A stretch of 64,000 bases of DNA from Corylus avellana. Lineage: Eukaryota > Streptophyta > Magnoliopsida > Fagales > Betulaceae. Location of the stretch: contig NC_081546.1 of assembly GCF_901000735.1 (NCBI RefSeq), positions 24,926,529 to 24,990,528 on the forward strand. Direction: 5' to 3'. Shown here one piece after another: positions 24,969 through 38,744 of this stretch. Below the pieces are notes generated by a model. The model made no database searches. It saw only the letters and a list, made by a program, of their open reading frames with translations, and was not told the origin of the DNA. Position numbers and translations under genes: made by a program. Each line of letters begins with the position of its first letter. Position 1 is the first letter of the stretch.

Positions 24969-26358
24969 AGATCTATATAATTCATACGTGGGTCTTACAT
25001 ATTTAATGATTAATTTTTAAAATGAAAGCATGAGAAAAAGATGGGAGAGTAAAAATAAAAATAAAATAAAACATTTCAATTCATTTCGTAATTTAAATTA
25101 AATTTTATAAATTTAATGATATTTATGTTAAAATTTTAAGTGGCATTGACAATTTAAATTTATGTGTAAGTTTACACGTACTTGCTTCGAATATGTTGGA
25201 TTAGCACATATAGAAATTAAGCCCAAAAATATATAAGCTCTATAAATACATGTAGTAGTAGTAGTAGTAGTAACAGATGACGGCATGGTGACGCCATCTG
25301 ATCCGCTTCCAAATGAGATGCCGACGTGTTTGGTCTGCTACCTTGGGTTTAAAAGTCACTTCTTTCAACCAACTTGTGAAAAATAGATATAATAGTCCAT
25401 CCAACGGTTTACATGCATTTTCATAAAGGGATGGGGAGCTTTGAAGTGGTCAGATGATTTGGACGCATCGATATCATGCATGGAATGATGTCAACCCTAT
25501 CCCATGCATACTGCATACTGCATACTGTGCACTTATTCATGCATGTTGACCGTCACAGTCGTCGACTCGTAACGGTCCGAACAATACGGGTGGTGCAACA
25601 GGTGATATAAAATGGACTAAAATCCGTGACAAACCCGGACAATTGTAAATGGACTAACCCAACAGGAGAGTCCGAGCCCATTGGTTTTCTAACCACCACT
25701 TGTGGAAATTCAGCAACCTCAAGCGGTTGGATGTTGACGTGTCCGATGACAACATGGTAAGAGATATTTCAGGTACCAAACGCCAAACATGTAGCCTACA
25801 TGTAGGCTTGCGTATCCGAACAAGACACTCCCCGTCACTACTCACTACTCACGGCACCTTTATCTTTTATTTGGGGAAAACTCGAGAGTAATGTTAAAAA
25901 TTTTATTATTATTTTATTCAATTAATTCTTTAAATTAATCATTAAGGAGAAGTTTCCACACCCTCAGACTACTTACCTTTTTCTTTTTTCTTTTTTAATT
26001 TTTTTTAATTTTTAATAAATACTAATCTTATTCAAATAACCTGAAAGAATACAAAAACATCTAGAACCAAAGTTCTAAACACTAAGAGCACGAAGCTCTA
26101 AACAACAAAAGCAAATTTCTCTTTCTCAAACTACTATTCAATTGACAATGTCATAGTGTATCTCCGAACTCTTAATTCGGACAATGTCTCTTAAATTATC
26201 AAAAAAATTGACAATAAATCCTAAGGTCAGCAAAAAGACAAAAATAACCCTGATTTTTTTTTTTTTCAATAAGACAAAAAACTCTAATAAATTCAAAAAA
26301 TAAAAATAAAATTGAAATTTTCCACATTTTTTTTATAAAAAAAAAAAAAAAAAAAACA

Positions 26359-29300
26359 ATTTTAGTTTTACCATAGTGTTGCAATAGCTCATAAATAACA
26401 CTAGTGCAAATGCCATTAGAAATAGAATTTAATAACTAAGATTTTACCATAATATTGTAATGGCTCTATTGTGAAAAATCTTTAGAGGAGGTCGCTAATG
26501 AAGAGATGGTTCCATCAATGATTCTAAGCTTGCTCTTGGCGCTAAGAGCCATAATAATTGCCCAACTCCATGTTTAATAATTTTATTCAATAAGAGACCG
26601 AACCAAGATGATGGAAATGGTAAAGGCACAGATGATGATTGAGATCCCGGGAAAGAGGTGTGGATTGATAGAAGGTGTGGTTTCAGTCATGATGAAAACT
26701 AGGTTTTTTTTGGGACACTAAACGACCTATAGCTTAGGTATGATGTCTAAACTATCTGTAGTTTATAATATGGAGGAGGTGTACTGGTCTGTGGGCTTGT
26801 GTAAATGGGCTTAGACAAAAACAAACTGTTGGTGGATAATTGAAGAGTTGGGCCACGTCTAAACCAAAACAAAACAAAACAAAGCACCCGCTGGCCGTGC
26901 GGAGAAGCAAAACATCCTATTTTTGTCAAAACCTTGGGTAGCAGACCAGCCCACTACGGGTATAATTTTTTTTTCCCTCCAGTCTCTCTCCCAAATTCCC
27001 TCCCCCCACTCTCTCCCACCCGCCGCCCACCACGAAGCAGCAGCGCCGCCGATGGGTCTTCCAATCTGAGTCAGGTTTGAGTTCAACTCCTTTTTTTACA
27101 CGAGAAATGCTAGGGAAAGGGACACTCTCTAAAATGCGAGTAATTTTTGTTTTTTCTCCTGCATATTGTTCTGTTTTGTCTCTTGTTGTTTCATTAGATC
27201 TGGGTTTTTTTTTTTTTTTTTTATATTTTAATTTCGGTTTTCTTTTCTTGTGACAATATAGGCTTTCGGCAACTTAAGAAAATTTAATGGTGTGATTCTT
27301 AGAGTTTTGATTTCTTTATAGTTTGATTATGCATATTTTTTGTCAGAGACCAGATCTCATGACACATGTTAGCAATAATCTTATGTATATTGTTCCACAT
27401 TGAAATGGAAAAAAATATAAAGTTGTGCAGTGTTATGTCACAACATATTACTATGTCCTAATTTGCATGTGTGTAGAGATTTCAAAATCCTTTTAGAGGA
27501 AGTTAGAGAAAAATGTAAGGGGATGTGGATGCTTTGAGATTTGTAAGAAGTTTTATTTCACAGCATTCATTTTGTTGTATGAGTAAATGGTGGAAGCTTT
27601 TCCTTTCCTACGACTTCAGTGTTTGAATTCTCGTGTTAGGTATAGGCTATAAGAAACTTCAAAATAGTTTTAACTTTTCTTTGATAAGTAATATGGATAT
27701 TGAAAATAGTTTATACCATTTAATGTTCAACTTTTTATGCAGTTGTGGGATAGATCAATGTGGTAGCATATGTAAGTTCTGTTTGGTGACCGAGAAAAGT
27801 ATATATTGAAAGTGTGATTTGGCGTCCTTATCAACTTTTGGTTTTGCCTCAGTTTCTGAAAGACATGTTGATCTTGAACTTATTCAAATGCTCCTTGGCC
27901 TTCTAGGAAGAGATTTGAATAAGCTTGTCATTAATTCCATTATGATTTTACTTATATAAAAAAAAAAAAATTAATTCCATTTATGCAAATTCTTTGAGAA
28001 TAAAGCTATCCAGGAGTACAATCATCATGATAAGTAGGCTTGTGCTTAGCGTGTAAGTTTCTTCAGACCCACAAAATTGTAGCTTGAACATCTTATGCTG
28101 TCCAAAGGGCTGTCTAGTGACGCTTTTAACATAAAACTAGTTGATCTCAGCAAAACAACATCTCTGGCATTTAGCATTTATTTCCAGCATACATTTAAGC
28201 AAACTGATAGAACTGTGAATAAGAGGATTTAAGGCAAGCTTGCTGTCCTAAACAGCGCAAGAAAACACCAAGATTCCCAATAGTGTTCTGTATTTGTTTA
28301 TACATACATATATTTGTATAAAGTAAGTCACTGTGGAGTTCCTTTATATGTTGAGAGTGAAAAATATATTTGAGAGGGAAAAAAAAAACTTTCAAATTAT
28401 GTGAATTAAATCCTTGAATGGACTGGCACTTTTGAGTTGTTGTGATGAGTTGTTTGGGTGGATATTAGGGTTGAGGAATGATAATTAACTTCAGTAATTC
28501 TCTTTTGCGTAGGCATGACAAAATAATATCTGCAAATAGCGATGCGTCTAGTGGACGTCCATTATGTCACTGTGGAGTTCTTGCCTATTTAAGGAACTCC
28601 TGGACAACTACCAATTTTAGTAGAAAGCGGTACGACTATTGTGTAAACTACAAGGTAATCTTTGAAATTTATTTTTCATTTTTTCTTTTTTCGTTGGTAA
28701 TTTATGACAACCGGTTGTTAGATATGTTTCCTACCAGTTTTCCCTCATATATAAATGTAAATGTAATTATATTATACTTATCAAAAAAACTTCTTATTAC
28801 TTATAAAAAAAAAGATGTAATTATATAATACATATGGACCCATTGAGCATTATTGTCCTGTTTTATTAGCAATTCCCTTGTTCATTTGTGCTTCTGAATT
28901 TTTCAATCAATTCGTTATATACAAAAATTTGCTCCTAGTCAGGTATTCCATTCAAAAGATAGCACAGGGAGACATTTGAGTTTTATTCCAATTCTGATCT
29001 TTGAATGGACTTAGATGGGCAGGGCGTTTCCCACTAATCAAATTGATTCAGCCTAGATTTTAGCTACTTTATGTATAAGGTCATAACACATTGCTTTTAT
29101 TGTTGATTATTGATCAAAACAAAACAATCAAATTCAGATTCTTTATCTATAGTTGGTAGCGAGCTTTGGTAAAATGCTATAGGATATTTCAAGTTTTTGC
29201 CCAAGCTTAGCTGTCAAGCGGCTGCCAGTGCCAGTGCCAGTGCCAGGATCAACCTGCACAATCCAAGTTGTATTATAGGCCAAACAGCAGAAAACATTGG

Positions 29301-30213
29301 GACTTTTAACTTGTACGATATGGTAAGATTTCAAAAGAATGTGGCAAGAGCTCTTATTCTAAAGTCATGCAATACTCTATCATAATCTACAATCATGTTG
29401 TAACTTCAACTGAGAAATAATAATAATAATTAAAAAAAAAATAAAAAAAAAAATCTTGTGAAAGATATAGGTCATCACTAACAAATTTTGTAGTGAACAC
29501 AATACAAACATTAAAAGTCATCATTATCAAGTTTGAATTCTCATATCACAGGCCTAATTTCTATTACAATCTTCCTTGACGAACCTTTTGCTATGACTGC
29601 ATCCTTGATGAGCTTAAGAAAATCTATTATATGGTCATGAAGCTGGTAAGGGATCAGGAATTGTGCCTTCATCAACTCTAACTGATAGAACAATGGTCAT
29701 CTTTTTTATAGAACTTTGGAAGTTATACTGCCATTCACAATCATAAGTAGTCATATAAGTTAAAATGTGTATTATATACACATTTTAAGACTAGAATAGA
29801 TCTTTTCCAAACATAAATCATAAAATAAAAAAGAATTGTTTCCAAACATTTTTAACCTAGCAACTTTACTGTTCGTCCAAATTAGGTCAACTCAGCAACT
29901 TTAGCTCTCTGTTGACTAGAGTAACTTAAACATTAAATTTGAAAGCAAAGAAAATTCAAGATATTATCACCAACACATAGATCAATTGAGAGCCTCTCAC
30001 TCCCTTTCTCTCTTCCTCTGCTAAGGCACGTCCTGCTAGCTCTCAACCTCATATCATCATAATCTCTCTTCCTCTCTTATTTTCTTATTGTTAGCAATTT
30101 GAACACTAAATTAGTGAGAATACACACCTCAAGTTATGTGACGCACGCTACAATTAATTGTATCAATTGTCGTTGTCATTTTGGTGACATTTGTGAAGCA
30201 CCTTCAAACAATG
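26359..30213. repeat. Tandem segmental duplication, copy 1 (about 3.9 kb)
   Basis: The start (attttagttttaccatag) and end (gaagcacc(t/c)tcaaacaatg) match copy 2 at 30812-35346, with collinear high identity throughout. Copy 1 retains 11 extra bp near 27020, a longer T run and about 30 more bp near 27210, the uninterrupted zinc-finger exon at 28513-28654, and the empty target site tgtgacgc (30137-30144) of the transposon found in copy 2. A cytosine- and CTC-rich segment near 26960-27060 ending in gccgatgggtct looks like a 5' leader, so the unit may have been a transcribed gene. Confidence 0.88.
28513..28654 (+). pseudogene. GRF-type zinc-finger exon, copy 1 (fragment)
   Basis: A 142-bp exon-like segment between a gcgtag acceptor and an acaag|gtaatc donor. 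Its open frame begins HDKIISANSDASSGRPL and contains CHCGVLAYLRNSWTTTNF followed by YDYCVNYK. The spacing C-x-C-G...SWT...N...C matches the GRF zinc finger, a nucleic-acid-binding module seen in topoisomerase III and in many small plant proteins. The expected next exon (aromatic-rich, with the last ligands) was not found downstream, and no first exon joins in frame: the obvious upstream ATG near 27052 reaches a stop after five codons. It is most likely a relic. Confidence 0.5.
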
Positions 30214-30811
30214 GGATTGAGATCCCCGGTAATAGTGGGAAAATTGCCCATCAATTTTTTTTTGAAATCCTGACCATTCATTTTCATCTAACAGTCACCA
30301 TTTCGCCATGTGTCCCACTTAATATAAAATAATAAAATATTATTATTTTTTAAAAAAATAAATATAAAATTAAATAATAAATAATAAAAATAACTATTAA
30401 AAAATATGGGGTGGCCGGCCACCCCAATTCAGCGAAGCCACCAAGGGCCCAGGGTTTCGGCCATTTCTCTAGCCCCCAAACCAATCTCAAACCACCCCAA
30501 GCATCAGCGGGGGTGGTTTCACACCTTTGGAGCCAAGAGCCACCCCCAATTTTTTTTGTTTTTTTTTTTTTTTCAAAAATACTTTTTAAATTTTTTTTTT
30601 TTAAAAAAAAAATTTAAGTAGGTGTCACGTGTCAACATTTGATTGGTCTACATGGAATTCCGTTAAGTCAACTGACGAAAGATTAACTTGGTATATTATC
30701 AAAACCACAAGGACTTCCTGTGATAAAAATGAAACCCCATGGGGGAAAAAATAAAGTTGTGAAACCCTACGGGGTCTGAAGTATTTAACCCTTTTTTTTT
30801 TTTTTTTAAAT
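30214..30811. repeat. Transposon-derived spacer between the two 4-kb copies
   Basis: The left part (30214-30330) resembles one arm of the MULE-type element at 37681-38033 (gagatccccggtaatagtgggaaaattgc...catgtgtcccactta). Next comes ggggtggccggccacccc and a ccacc-rich block. The rest is T/A runs and a gtcacgtgtcaacatttgattgg segment. No coding potential. Confidence 0.5.
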
Positions 30812-32940
30812 AATTTTAGTTTTACCATAGTGTTGCAATGGCTCAATAAATAACACTACTGCAAATGTCATTAGAAATAAAATTTAATAACCAAGATTTT
30901 ACCATAGTATTGCAATGGCTCTATTGTGAAAAATCTTTGAAGGAGGTTGCTAATGGAGAGATGGTCCCATCAATGGTTCTAAGCTTGCTCTTGGCGCTAA
31001 GAGCCATAATAATTGCCCTACTCCATGTTTGATAATTTTCTTCGATCAAAGACCGAGATACCAATACTACACCAAGATGATCGAAATGGTAGAGGTATAG
31101 ATGACGATTGAGATCCCGGGAAAGAGGTGTGGAATGATAGAAGGTGTGGTTTCAGTCATGATGAAAACGAGGTTTTTTTTGGGACACTAAACGACCTATA
31201 GCTTAGGTATGATGTCTAAACTATCTGTAGTTTATAATATGGAGTAGGTGTACAGGTCTGTGGGCTTGTGTAAATGGGCTTAGAGAAAAACAAATTGTTT
31301 GTGGATAATTGAAGAGTTGGGCCACGTCTAAACCGAATCAAAACAAAACAAAGCACCCTCTGGCCGTGCGGAGAAGCAAAACATCCTATTTTTGTCAAAA
31401 CCGTGGGTAGCAGATCAGCCCACTACGGGTATAATTTTTTTTCCCTCCTGTCTCTCTCCCAAATTCCCTCCCCCCCTCTCTCCCACCACGAAGCAGCAGC
31501 GCCGCTGATGGGTCTTCCAATCTGAGTCAGGTTTGAGTTCAACCCCTTTTTTCACACGAGAAATGCTAGGGAAGGGGACACTCTCTAAAATGCGAGTAAT
31601 TTTTGTTTTTTCTCCTGCATATTGTTCTGTTTTGTCTCTTGTTGTTTCATTAGATCTGGGTTTTTTTTTTCTTGTGACAATATAGGCTTTCAGCAACTTA
31701 AGAAAATTTAATGGTGTGATTCTTAGAGTTTTGATTTCTTTATAGTTTGATTATGCATATTTTTTGTCAGAGACCAGATGTCATGACACATGTTAGCAAT
31801 AATCTTATGTATATTGTTCCACATCTAAATGGAAAAAAATATAAAGTTGTGCTGTGTAATGTCACAACATATTACTATGTCCTAATCTGTATGTGTGTAG
31901 AGATTTCAAAATCCTTTTAGAGGAAGTTAGAGAAAAATGTAAGGGGATGTGGATGCTTTGAGAGTTGTAAGAAGTTTTATTTCACAGCATTCATTTAGTT
32001 GTATGAGTAAATGGTGGAAGCTTTTCCTTTCCTACGACTTCAGTGTTTGAATTCTCGTGTTAGGTATAGGCTATAAGAAACTTCAAAATAGTTTTAACTT
32101 TTCTTTGATAAGTAATATGGATATTGAAAATAGTTTATACTATTTACTGTTCAACTTTTTATGCAGTTGTGGGATAGATCAATGTGGTAGCATATGTAAG
32201 CTCTGTTTGGTGACCGAGAAAAGTATATATTGAAAGTGTGATTTGGCATCCTTATCAACTTTTGGTTTTGCCTCGGTTTCTGATAGACATGTTGATCTTG
32301 AACTTATTCAAATGCTCCTTGGCCTTCTAGGAAGAGATTTGAATAAGCTTGTCATCAATTCCATTATGATTTTACTTATATATAAAAAAAAAAAATTAAT
32401 TCCATTTATGCAAATTCTTTGAGAATAAAGCTATCCAGGATTACAATCATCATGATAAGTAGGCTTGCGCTTAGCATGTAAGTTTCTTCAGACCCACAAA
32501 ATTGTAGCTTGAACATCTTATGCTGTCCAAAGGGCTGTCTAGTGATGCTTTTAACATAAAACTAGTTGATCTCAGCAAAACAACATCTCTGGCATTTAGC
32601 ATTTATTTCCAGCATAAATTTAAGCAAACTGATAGAACTGTGAATAAGAGGATATAAGGCAAGCTTGCTGTCCTAAACAGCGCAACAAAACACCAAGATT
32701 CCCAATAGTGTTCTGTATTTGATTATACATACATATATTTGTATAAAGTAAGTCACTGTGGAGTTCCTTCATATGTTGAGAGTGAAAAATATATTTGAGA
32801 GAAAAAAAAAAAAAAAAACTTTCAAATTATGTGAATTAAATCCTTGAATGAAGGCACTTTTGAGTTGTTGTGATGAGTTGTTTGGTTGGCTATTAGGGCT
32901 GAGGAATGATAATTAACTTCAGTAATTCTCTTTTGCGTAG

Positions 32941-33071
32941 GCATGACAAAATAATATCTGCAAATAGCGATGCGTCCATTATGTCACTGTGGAGTTCTTG
33001 CCCACTTAAGGAACTCCTGGACAACTGCCAATTTTAGTAGAAAGCGGTACAACTATTGTCTAAACTACAAG
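32941..33071 (+). pseudogene. GRF-type zinc-finger exon, copy 2 (frameshifted)
   Basis: Counterpart of 28513-28654 with identical splice-site surroundings, but 131 bp long. The 11 bases tctagtggacg are missing just before the first cysteine codon, between two cgtc words, as expected of slippage. The zinc-finger frame is thus disconnected from its upstream codons. This confirms that at least this copy no longer encodes the domain in frame with the rest of the exon. Confidence 0.55.
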
Positions 33072-34504
33072 GTAATTTTTTAAATTTATTTTTCATTTTT
33101 TCTTTTTTCGTTGGTAATTTATGACAACCGGTTGTTAGATATGTTTCGTACCAGTTTTCCCTCATATATAAATGTAAATGTAATTATATAATATATATGG
33201 ACCCATTGAGCATTATTGTCCTATTTTATTAGCAATTCCCTTGTTCATTTGTGCTTCTGAATTTTTCAACCAATTCGTTATATACAAAAATTTGCTCCCT
33301 AGTCAGGTATTCCATTCAAAAGATAGCACAGGGAGACATTTGAGTTTTATTCCAATTCTGATCTTTGAATGGACTTAGATGGGCAGGGCGTTTCCCACTA
33401 ATCAAATTGTTTCAGCCTAGATTTTAGCTACTTTATGTATAAGGTCATAACACATTTCTTTTATTGTTGATTATTGATCAAAACAAAACAATCAAATTCA
33501 GATTCTTTATCTAGAGTTGGTAGCAAGCTTTGGTAAAATGCTATAGGATATTTCAAGTTTTTGCCCAAGCTTAGCCATCAAGCGGCTACCAGTGCCAGTG
33601 CCAGTGCCAGGATCAACCTGCACAATCCAAGTTGTATTATAGGCCAAACAGCAGAAAACATTGGGACTTTTAACTTGTACGATATGGTAAGATTTCAAAA
33701 GAATGTGGCAAGAGCTCTTATTCTAAAGTCATGCAATACTCTATCATAATCTACAATCATGTTGCAACTTCAACTGAGAAATAATAATAATAATTAAAAA
33801 AAAAAAAAAAAAATCTTCTGAAAGATATAGGTCATCACTAACAAATTTTGTAATGAACACAATACAAACATTAAAAGTCATCATTATCAAGTTGGAATTC
33901 TCATATCACAGGCCTAATTTCTATTATGATCTTCCTTGACGAACCTTTTGCTATGACTGCATCCTTGATGAGCTTAAGAAAATCTATTATATGGTCGTGA
34001 AGCTGGTAAGGGATCAGAAATTGTGCCTTCATCAATTCTAACTGATAGAACAATGGTCATCTTTTTTATAGAACTTTGGAAGTTATACTGCTATTCACAA
34101 TCATAAGTAGTTATATAAGTTAAAATGTGTATTATATACACATTTTAAGACAAGAATAGATCTTTTCCAAACATAAATCATAAAATAAAGAAGAATTGTT
34201 TCCAAACATTTTTAACTTAGCAACTTTACTGTCCGTCCAAATTAGGTCAACTCAGCAACTTTAGCTCTCTGTTGACCAGAGTAACTTAAACATTAAATTC
34301 GAAAGCAAAGAAAATTCAAGATATTATTACCAACACATAGATCAATTGAGAGCCTCTCACACCCTTTCTCTCTTCCTCCTCTAAGGCACGTCCCGCTAGC
34401 ACTCAACCTCAGATCATCATAATCTCTCTTCTTCTATTATTTTCTTATTGTTAGCAATTTGAACACTAAATTAGTGAGAATACACACCTCAAGTTATGTG
34501 ACAC

Positions 34505-34797
34505 TAGGGCTGGCAAAACAGATAAACGGGTAGATACAATTACGACCCGTTAAGACCAGCGACACGATTATCTTATACATGAACACGACTTGCAGGTCTA
34601 ACACGATTATAACACGAAAAATATCCGGATAACCCGACACGACCTGCTTAACCCGTTTAAAATAATCAGGTCATATCGGGTAGACATGACAAGACACGAC
34701 CCGACCCATTTAAAAAACCCTTGATGAAAAGTAGAACACAAAATTTCCAACAAATGTTATGCATCTACGCAATAAAAATTCTTACAAATTCCATTTT

Positions 34798-34828
<31 letters not shown>

Positions 34829-35269
34829 GCAAAAAAGAAAAAGAAAAGAGCAAATAGAGAGAGGCGTGCCAATAGTACAAATGAGCAAATAGCAGAGACA
34901 GAAAGTGCAGAGAGAGAGAGAGAGAGCCAAGAGGGAGAGAGAGGCACGGGCTGTGCAGCTGGGGGGGGCTGTTGCAATAGTGATTCAGTGAGTGAAAACA
35001 CTGAAGAGGTGAAGGTTAGGGTTAACTTAGTCTTAGGGCACTTTAGTCTTTACATTTTAGGTTTTTTTTTTTTAAAAAAAAAAATTTAAACGGGTCTGGC
35101 GGGCCACCCGGCTAACCTACCAGGTCGACCTGCCAGACACAAATTTAACCGGGTCTTAATCAGGTAGACCCGATTAAGACCCCAACCCGATAAGCCCAAA
35201 CCCAATATCTATAAACTTGGTGTCGTGTTCGTGTCGGGTTCGTAGGTCGTGTTAAAATTGCTAGCCCTA
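34505..35269. mobile_element. hAT-like non-autonomous transposon, 765 bp, 8-bp TSD
   Basis: Terminal inverted repeats are tagggctggcaa and its near-complement ttgctagcccta (11 of 12). Flanking 8-bp direct repeats are tgtgacac (34497-34504) and tgtgacgc (35270-35277). The paralogous copy 1 has the single uninterrupted site tgtgacgc at 30137-30144. The interior is rich in acccg(t/a) and cgacacga words plus a GA-rich stretch; no transposase is encoded. An 8-bp target duplication and these ends point to the hAT superfamily. Confidence 0.88.
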
Positions 35270-36143
35270 TGTGACGCACACTACAATTAACTGTATCACT
35301 TGCCGTTGTCATTTTGGTGACATTTGTGAAGCACCCTCAAACAATGATGTAATAATGCTCAACTATAAGCACTAATAAGGGATCTGAATATACAACTTTT
35401 GTTGAACATCACCCCTTTTTCTCTCTTTAAAGGCAAGGAAAAGAAGAAGACCCAAAAGTAATTGAATCGCCTTCACTATTTAATGCCATTTCTTTTACTG
35501 ATCATTGTAGATCAGGTGGAAACACTAAAGCTCCCTTTTGGTTGAAAAAAGGGGAAAGGTGAGAGAGCAAAGGAAAGTTGAGTGTTGGAAAGATTTAGGG
35601 ATAAGGTGTTCAAAGTACTTTTTTTTTTTTTTTTTGTTCTTTCTGATTGCTGTTCAAAGTAGTTTGATTGCAAATTTGATTGGGGAAGATTAGTCAATAA
35701 TGGATTGTGACACAACCTGCACTAGAAAGACTACTTTTCATTTTTCACAAACATTGTGCGATAAAGGTAGTGGACCAAATAATAAAACCCTTCCCCACAT
35801 GTTTTTGTTTTGCTTTCTAGAAGGAAGGGGGAGAGATGACACTGGTTTTTATGACCAGGAGATGGAATTGAATTTCTAGGGTGGTTCAGCTACCTCTTAA
35901 GCTAATTTGAGAATGGCTAACCACCCCGATGCGTGTGTATATATATATATATAATGATTTTTAAAAAAATGGCTAGAATATGTACGGAGAAAGTTATTTG
36001 TTATGTAAGTATACCATATTGATTGATTTAACACTTTTAAATTTTAAGGACTTATTTGTTAATAGGTGAATTTTGCAATCTTTCAGTGTTTTTTTTTTTT
36101 GAGGGGTAAGTATTCCTTTTTTTTTTTTAAGTCTTTTTCTTCG

Positions 36144-36179
<36 letters not shown>

Positions 36180-37680
36180 CTTTCTTTTGAGCAAAGCAAA
36201 GAAAGTGGCCAGAAGATACTTTTGAGTGTGCAACATGTGCATGGAATGAAATGGCAATACTGCTTCGAGTGGATCGTGGGTGTTCTCATTGCTTTTTAAG
36301 ACTTCAATTTATCTCCCATTCCCACTTCCATTGGAATAAAAAATGGGAAATATCATCACTTGTAATTCATTTCCTCATTTGAATAATAATAATAATAATA
36401 ATAATAATGACTACAATTTATATTATTTGTTTAATCTCCAGGGAGTTACTTGGACAACTTTTTGTTTACTTTAATGTTAAAAATCTAATGGATTGCACAA
36501 ATTAAAACAAAATGATAATTTGAAGGCCCAAGTATCACAAATGATAATTTGAATAATTTGGGGAGGAGGGGAAGGCTTAAGTATTAATCATAAGGACATA
36601 CTTTAATTCATGGACAAAAAAACTCGACATGATTGATTGGTAGGAGTGGAATTGAGAAGCCTTCGCATTTGGCAACACCTTCAAGAAGCTACAATTTGAC
36701 TAATTCAGGATAGGGCTCCCTTTCATTTTTGGTCCCATCTAAGCTTACTTTTGAAAGAGGGAAGTTTTTGTACGTACCCTCCTACACTTCATATTCAAAA
36801 CTTAATGGTTAGAAGCAAGGATATGCAATATGGACAACTTCACAGGGAAGGTAGGGGCGGGATTTACTTGTCTCGAGCAAGAAGACTTTAAACTAGTGAC
36901 GGTGGTTCAGTATTTTTAAGAAAATTCTCATGAAATTTGGCATATACTAGAGCATGAGTTTGACTCTATGCAATGGAGAATCACCCATACAAGCTTGATT
37001 AGTATGAACTGCCTTGGGTTCCACTGATATCCTAGTAGAGAGGGGTTATGTTATGCTTCAATTAGTTTTGAGGAAGTGCTTGTGATTCTCGTCGTTTATG
37101 CCCCTCCTGAGCAATTCACAATGGGTAGATGCTATTATGATTACACCTAGATAGAGCAGCCATAGTTGCCTAGTTGGTCATCTCCTCCTATCCTTTTTAA
37201 TTAGAAAAAAGAAAAAGAAAAGGAAAAAAATTACTTGCAATTCGGTTAAGAAATTATAGTCAATCTAATAATACATTCGTCTTCCAAATGTTGGTTGGTG
37301 TTGCGACTCATCTTCCCCTACTTATTGGTAAGAGAATTGAAAAAACTAACCATACAATATTTAACCTAGCACAATATCAACTCTTGTTGGCTCTTACCAA
37401 TTAGTGGACATTTTCTCCACTAAATTTGCTTTTGAGTGGTTGGTGTATAGAAGGCAAAATTACCCACCACACTATGGATATATGGAAGGATAAAAAATAA
37501 ACGTTCCCAAAACCAAAATTATTGAGCCCTTATTCTTTTTGGGTAAGAGCAAAAAGAATAAGGGCTCTTTGTTAATGTTTATCTTCGTTAAATCACAATT
37601 TATCTTAAAAGTTTAAAATGATAGAAAGATGTAAATTTTAATCATTTAATAAATACTTTAACATTCTCCATATCAATTTA

Positions 37681-38033
37681 GGATCAAGACCCCCTCTCAT
37701 TATTGGGAGAATTGGAGATTCTCAAATTTTCAATCTTAGCCGTCCATTTTTATCCAACAACCCATACGATGCCACGTGTCCCACTTACATAAAATAATAA
37801 AATAATAATTAATTTTTAAAAAGAAAATAAAAATAATAAAAAAAACTGGGGTGGCAATTTTTTTTTTATTTGATTTTAATTTTAATTTTCTTTTTAAAAA
37901 TTAATTAATATTTTATTATTTAATTTAAGTGGGACACGTGGCGTTGTATGGGCTGTTGGATAAAAATAGACGGCCAAGGATTGAAAATTGGAGAATATGC
38001 AATTTTCCAAATAATGGGAGGGGATCCTGGTCC
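37681..38033. mobile_element. MULE-type foldback MITE, 353 bp, 9-bp TSD
   Basis: It is flanked by a perfect 9-bp direct repeat atcaattta (37672-37680 and 38034-38042). The arms are long imperfect inverted repeats. The left reads ggatcaagaccccc...attattggga...ccacgtgtcccactta; the right in reverse complement reads ggaccaggatcccc...attatttgga...ccacgtgtcccactta. The centre holds ggggtggcaa and T/A runs. Nine-base target duplications with long inverted repeats are typical of Mutator-like elements. A single arm of this family also occurs at 30214-30330. Confidence 0.8.
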
Positions 38034-38744
38034 ATCAATTTATCACACCCATGATGTCATCTACTAACAAAAAAAAAAAAAAAATCACTTGAAACACGTT
38101 ACGTCAACTGATATGATAAATAAGTGTAAAGAGCAAATATTCATTAGGGCTTTAGATCACTACAAAGGCCGAAAATAAAAGGAGGAAGACTTGAAATGGG
38201 AATATTTCCAATTATGAAATCACTTCTTTTTGGGCAAACACAGCAAAACAAAGATAAGTATGGTTTGGTAACAGTTTTAAAAACATACATTTTTCTCAAA
38301 AAATCATAAATTAACAAATGATTTAAAATACAAAAACTTTTCAAATTATTTTTTTTTTAAATAAAAAAAAATCTTACCTTTATATTATATCAAAATAATT
38401 TGTACTATAATTAAAAAACACTTTTTATACCCTCAATCATGAGAGAGATGCTTTGTCCTTCAATTTATGAGTGTGTATAAACCACTGAATTAATCTTTAT
38501 TAAAAAATTAAAATTAGAATTAAGGGCTCACATTAGTCCAATTGTATACAAATAAATAAATAAAATGAGTTTTTAAAATTACTCATAAATAAGGATGCAT
38601 CGACATGTCCGCACAAAAGATGGGAGTGAAAATTTGAATTACTGACTTCCACTTTATGAGGCATGATCCAATTGATTAAATTACCTCTTAAAAAACTGTT
38701 TTGTGGATTGATCATCCTAGCCCCAAAAAAGAAAAGAAAAAAAA

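Larger units (their letters stand above)
22786..26358. other. SUT4 promoter side and spacer, no gene seen
   Basis: The first few hundred bases are the sucrose transporter 5' flank. 23410-23540 is an empty-site paralogue of the retroposon target near 50333 (ctcgataacatgtcac...). A MITE-like element lies at 24681-24968. A (tag)n tract sits near 25254. 25980-26200 resembles the A-rich 3' parts of the retroposons elsewhere. No exon is supported. Confidence 0.5.
30812..35346. repeat. Tandem segmental duplication, copy 2 (about 4.5 kb)
   Basis: Collinear with 26359-30213. It differs by scattered substitutions, a few small deletions, an 11-bp deletion inside the zinc-finger exon and a 765-bp transposon near its right end. 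Without the transposon and one target copy it is about 3.76 kb. High identity over several kilobases implies a fairly recent duplication. Confidence 0.88.

Noticed and set aside
29197..29385. 62-codon frame kept open in both copies of the 4-kb duplication (copy 2 at 33561-33749), with a gatatg|gtaag donor-like site
   Set aside because: Openness in both copies follows from their high identity; the Ala-Ser run comes from a ccagtg triplication and no family fits on either strand.
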